Shown here: piece after piece, positions 5,268 through 6,298 of the stretch
Layout of the letters: each line of letters starts with the position of its first letter
How positions within the stretch are numbered: the first letter of the stretch is position 1
Assembly: GCA_013202615.1 (NCBI GenBank)
Contig: JABMRL010000154.1
Location: forward strand, 1 to 6,298
Origin: Dehalococcoidia bacterium
GTDB taxonomy: Bacteria; Chloroflexota; Dehalococcoidia; Dehalococcoidales; RBG-16-60-22
Length of the DNA stretch: 6,298 bases
Reading direction: 5' to 3'
Position numbers and translations under genes: made by a program
The notes under the pieces: generated by a model
Seen by the model: the letters and a program-made list of their open reading frames with translations, nothing else
Told to the model about the DNA's origin: nothing
Databases searched by the model: none

Positions 5268-6298
5268 TTAGCCGGAGCAAACGTCACATTTCGGTACCGC
5301 TTCCGGAAAGTACTGAATGGTAGCATCCGGCACCACGGCTACTTTGGCCTTATTGCCATACCTTTTTTCAAGGTCTTCAACCACCTGCGGCCAGCTCCTT
5401 GCCCAGTTCACCATCTCATACGGGGCCACCCAGTCAGCGCCCACCTTATCCGGATACGGGGCCAGAATGGTCAGCTTCTTGGCGTTGTTCGGCAGTGCGC
5501 TCTTGCGGCACAGTGGGCCCCACCCCAGACCACCGTAATTTTTCCCAAAGCTGCGGTCGAAGTAATGGTGTATCTGGCCTTCCGGCGTCACCACCACCAG
5601 CACCATATCACCGCCACCGTTCTCTGCCAGCAGCGGTGATACCACCGGCGGCGCCAGCAGCATCTCGTTCGCCTTGGAGAAGCAGTTGGCCACCACAATA
5701 TCGGCATCGTGTACCATATCCGTGGCGTAGTGCTCTTTAGCGACCTCAACGCCTGCTTTATGTTCCTCGACCGGGTCACCCACGAAGAGCGCGGTGACCT
5801 TCCTTTTCAGATTGACGATGGCGTCCACCTTGACATCGAGTTTGGCCATCCGGGCAGCCTCAATAATGTCCTCAAGGATAACATTTTCCCGCAATTTGCC
5901 AATGGCCACCGAGGGGTCGACCGCCAGCCGGTTGTGGTTGGAGGCAATCGTCTGCATGGAGGCGACACCAGGCAGGATTATCTTGCAGCCGCCGCCAAAG
6001 CCGTACGGATGCGGCACGATGGCACCGATACCTATTTTAAGGTCGCAGGCAACGAACTCGCTGTTCACCTCAATCGGTGTCCCGTGTTTGCTCACGCCGA
6101 GGGGTGTGCAGTTCTCGTACGGGTTGTGGTTGTAGAACAGGAACCGCGACATGACATCATCGCCCAGATTTTTCCTGAAATCGATGCCGTTCATCGTGCC
6201 GAGCGCGCCGATGGCGGCAATGAAACGGATGTTATCATCGGCAATTCCCGCCGCGGCCAGTTCAACCAGAATGTACGGTATCAGCATCGCCGAAGGCG
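5268..6298 (-). CDS. Second LarA-family racemase-like paralogue, partial (N-terminus beyond window)
   Basis: Reads right to left from beyond the window edge to TAA at 5270-5268. The ATG at 6287-6285 is internal, not the start: open codons continue to the edge (Pro-Ser-Ala before this Met), and the alignment to the complete LarA at 3911-5188 continues there at its residues 79-82, just after the RPT motif. About 80 N-terminal residues are missing. Counted by eye, 55 of 93 residues (about 59%) are identical to residues 83-175 of that paralogue, without gaps. Numbered from the internal Met, it keeps His93 (VPHP), Lys102 (GGGCKIILPG, cofactor lysine), His118 (SNH, nickel ligand) and Lys205 (SKANE). 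It differs in having Leu29 where the paralogue has catalytic His110, one residue fewer in the HPYGFGGG loop, a Cys next to the cofactor lysine, and a C-terminal KCDVCSG tail. A related racemase with altered chemistry or substrate, or a non-catalytic partner, is possible. Confidence 0.85.
   Translation of the reverse strand, partial: PSAMLIPYILVELAAAGIADDNIRFIAAIGALGTMNGIDFRKNLGDDVMSRFLFYNHNPYENCTPLGVSKHGTPIEVNSEFVACDLKIGIGAIVPHPYGFGGGCKIILPGVASMQTIASNHNRLAVDPSVAIGKLRENVILEDIIEAARMAKLDVKVDAIVNLKRKVTALFVGDPVEEHKAGVEVAKEHYATDMVHDADIVVANCFSKANEMLLAPPVVSPLLAENGGGDMVLVVVTPEGQIHHYFDRSFGKNYGGLGWGPLCRKSALPNNAKKLTILAPYPDKVGADWVAPYEMVNWARSWPQVVEDLEKRYGNKAKVAVVPDATIQYFPEAVPKCDVCSG

Noticed and set aside
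4469..5326. Long minus-strand open frame (285 codons) opposite the LarA gene
   Set aside because: It is antisense to a gene with clear LarA motifs and strong ribosome binding site, runs across the bidirectional terminator into the other LarA gene, and its translation shows no recognisable family motif.
6285..6287. ATG as start codon of the second LarA gene
   Set aside because: It aligns to residue 82 of the complete paralogue and the frame stays open to the window edge, so the real start lies outside.

Overview
The window is a stretch of bacterial chromosome with dense coding, moderately high GC, strong AAGGAGG-type ribosome binding sites and a near-consensus sigma70-type promoter. Gene content (a split UxaA-family lyase, two LarA-family racemases and a cytoplasmic six-bladed propeller lyase homologue) is of the kind found in uncultured anaerobes such as Dehalococcoidia-like Chloroflexota or Desulfobacterota. 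That taxonomic guess is weak, because no marker gene is present. I see no mobile element, CRISPR array, tRNA, rRNA or phage gene.

Layout, left to right. (1) 27-1151, +: threonine synthase-like PLP enzyme with an N-terminal zinc ribbon. (2) 1148-1263: a promoter whose -35 box overlaps the threonine synthase stop codon, then a leader with a hairpin and a very strong Shine-Dalgarno site. (3) 1264-2199, +: six-bladed NHL propeller that keeps the candidate catalytic Arg and Tyr and the three zinc-binding His of peptidyl-alpha-hydroxyglycine alpha-amidating lyase (PAL). (4) 2200-2315: spacer with a hairpin touching the next ribosome binding site. (5) 2316-2615 and 2615-3814, +: SAF-domain small subunit and large subunit of a two-chain UxaA/GarD/SuyAB-type lyase, overlapping by one base. 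(6) 3815-3910: spacer with a possible weak promoter or operator. (7) 3911-5188, +: complete LarA-family (nickel-pincer) 2-hydroxyacid racemase/epimerase with all expected active-site residues. (8) 5189-5267: bidirectional terminator. (9) 5268-6298, -: a second, convergent LarA paralogue cut by the window end, which has Leu where one catalytic His is expected.

How the genes may work together (inference): from 1264 to 5188 four consecutive genes encode enzymes whose families all act at or next to a carbon carrying a hydroxyl and a carboxylate. LarA proteins invert the alpha-hydroxy carbon, UxaA-family enzymes eliminate water (or sulfite, in SuyAB) from hydroxyacids, and PAL cleaves alpha-hydroxyglycine derivatives to glyoxylate. 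A reasonable reading is a catabolic module for a chiral hydroxyacid in which the racemase supplies the stereoisomer the lyase needs. The substrate cannot be read from the sequence. The nickel-pincer cofactor synthesis genes (larB, larC, larE) are not in the window and must lie elsewhere if the LarA proteins are active.
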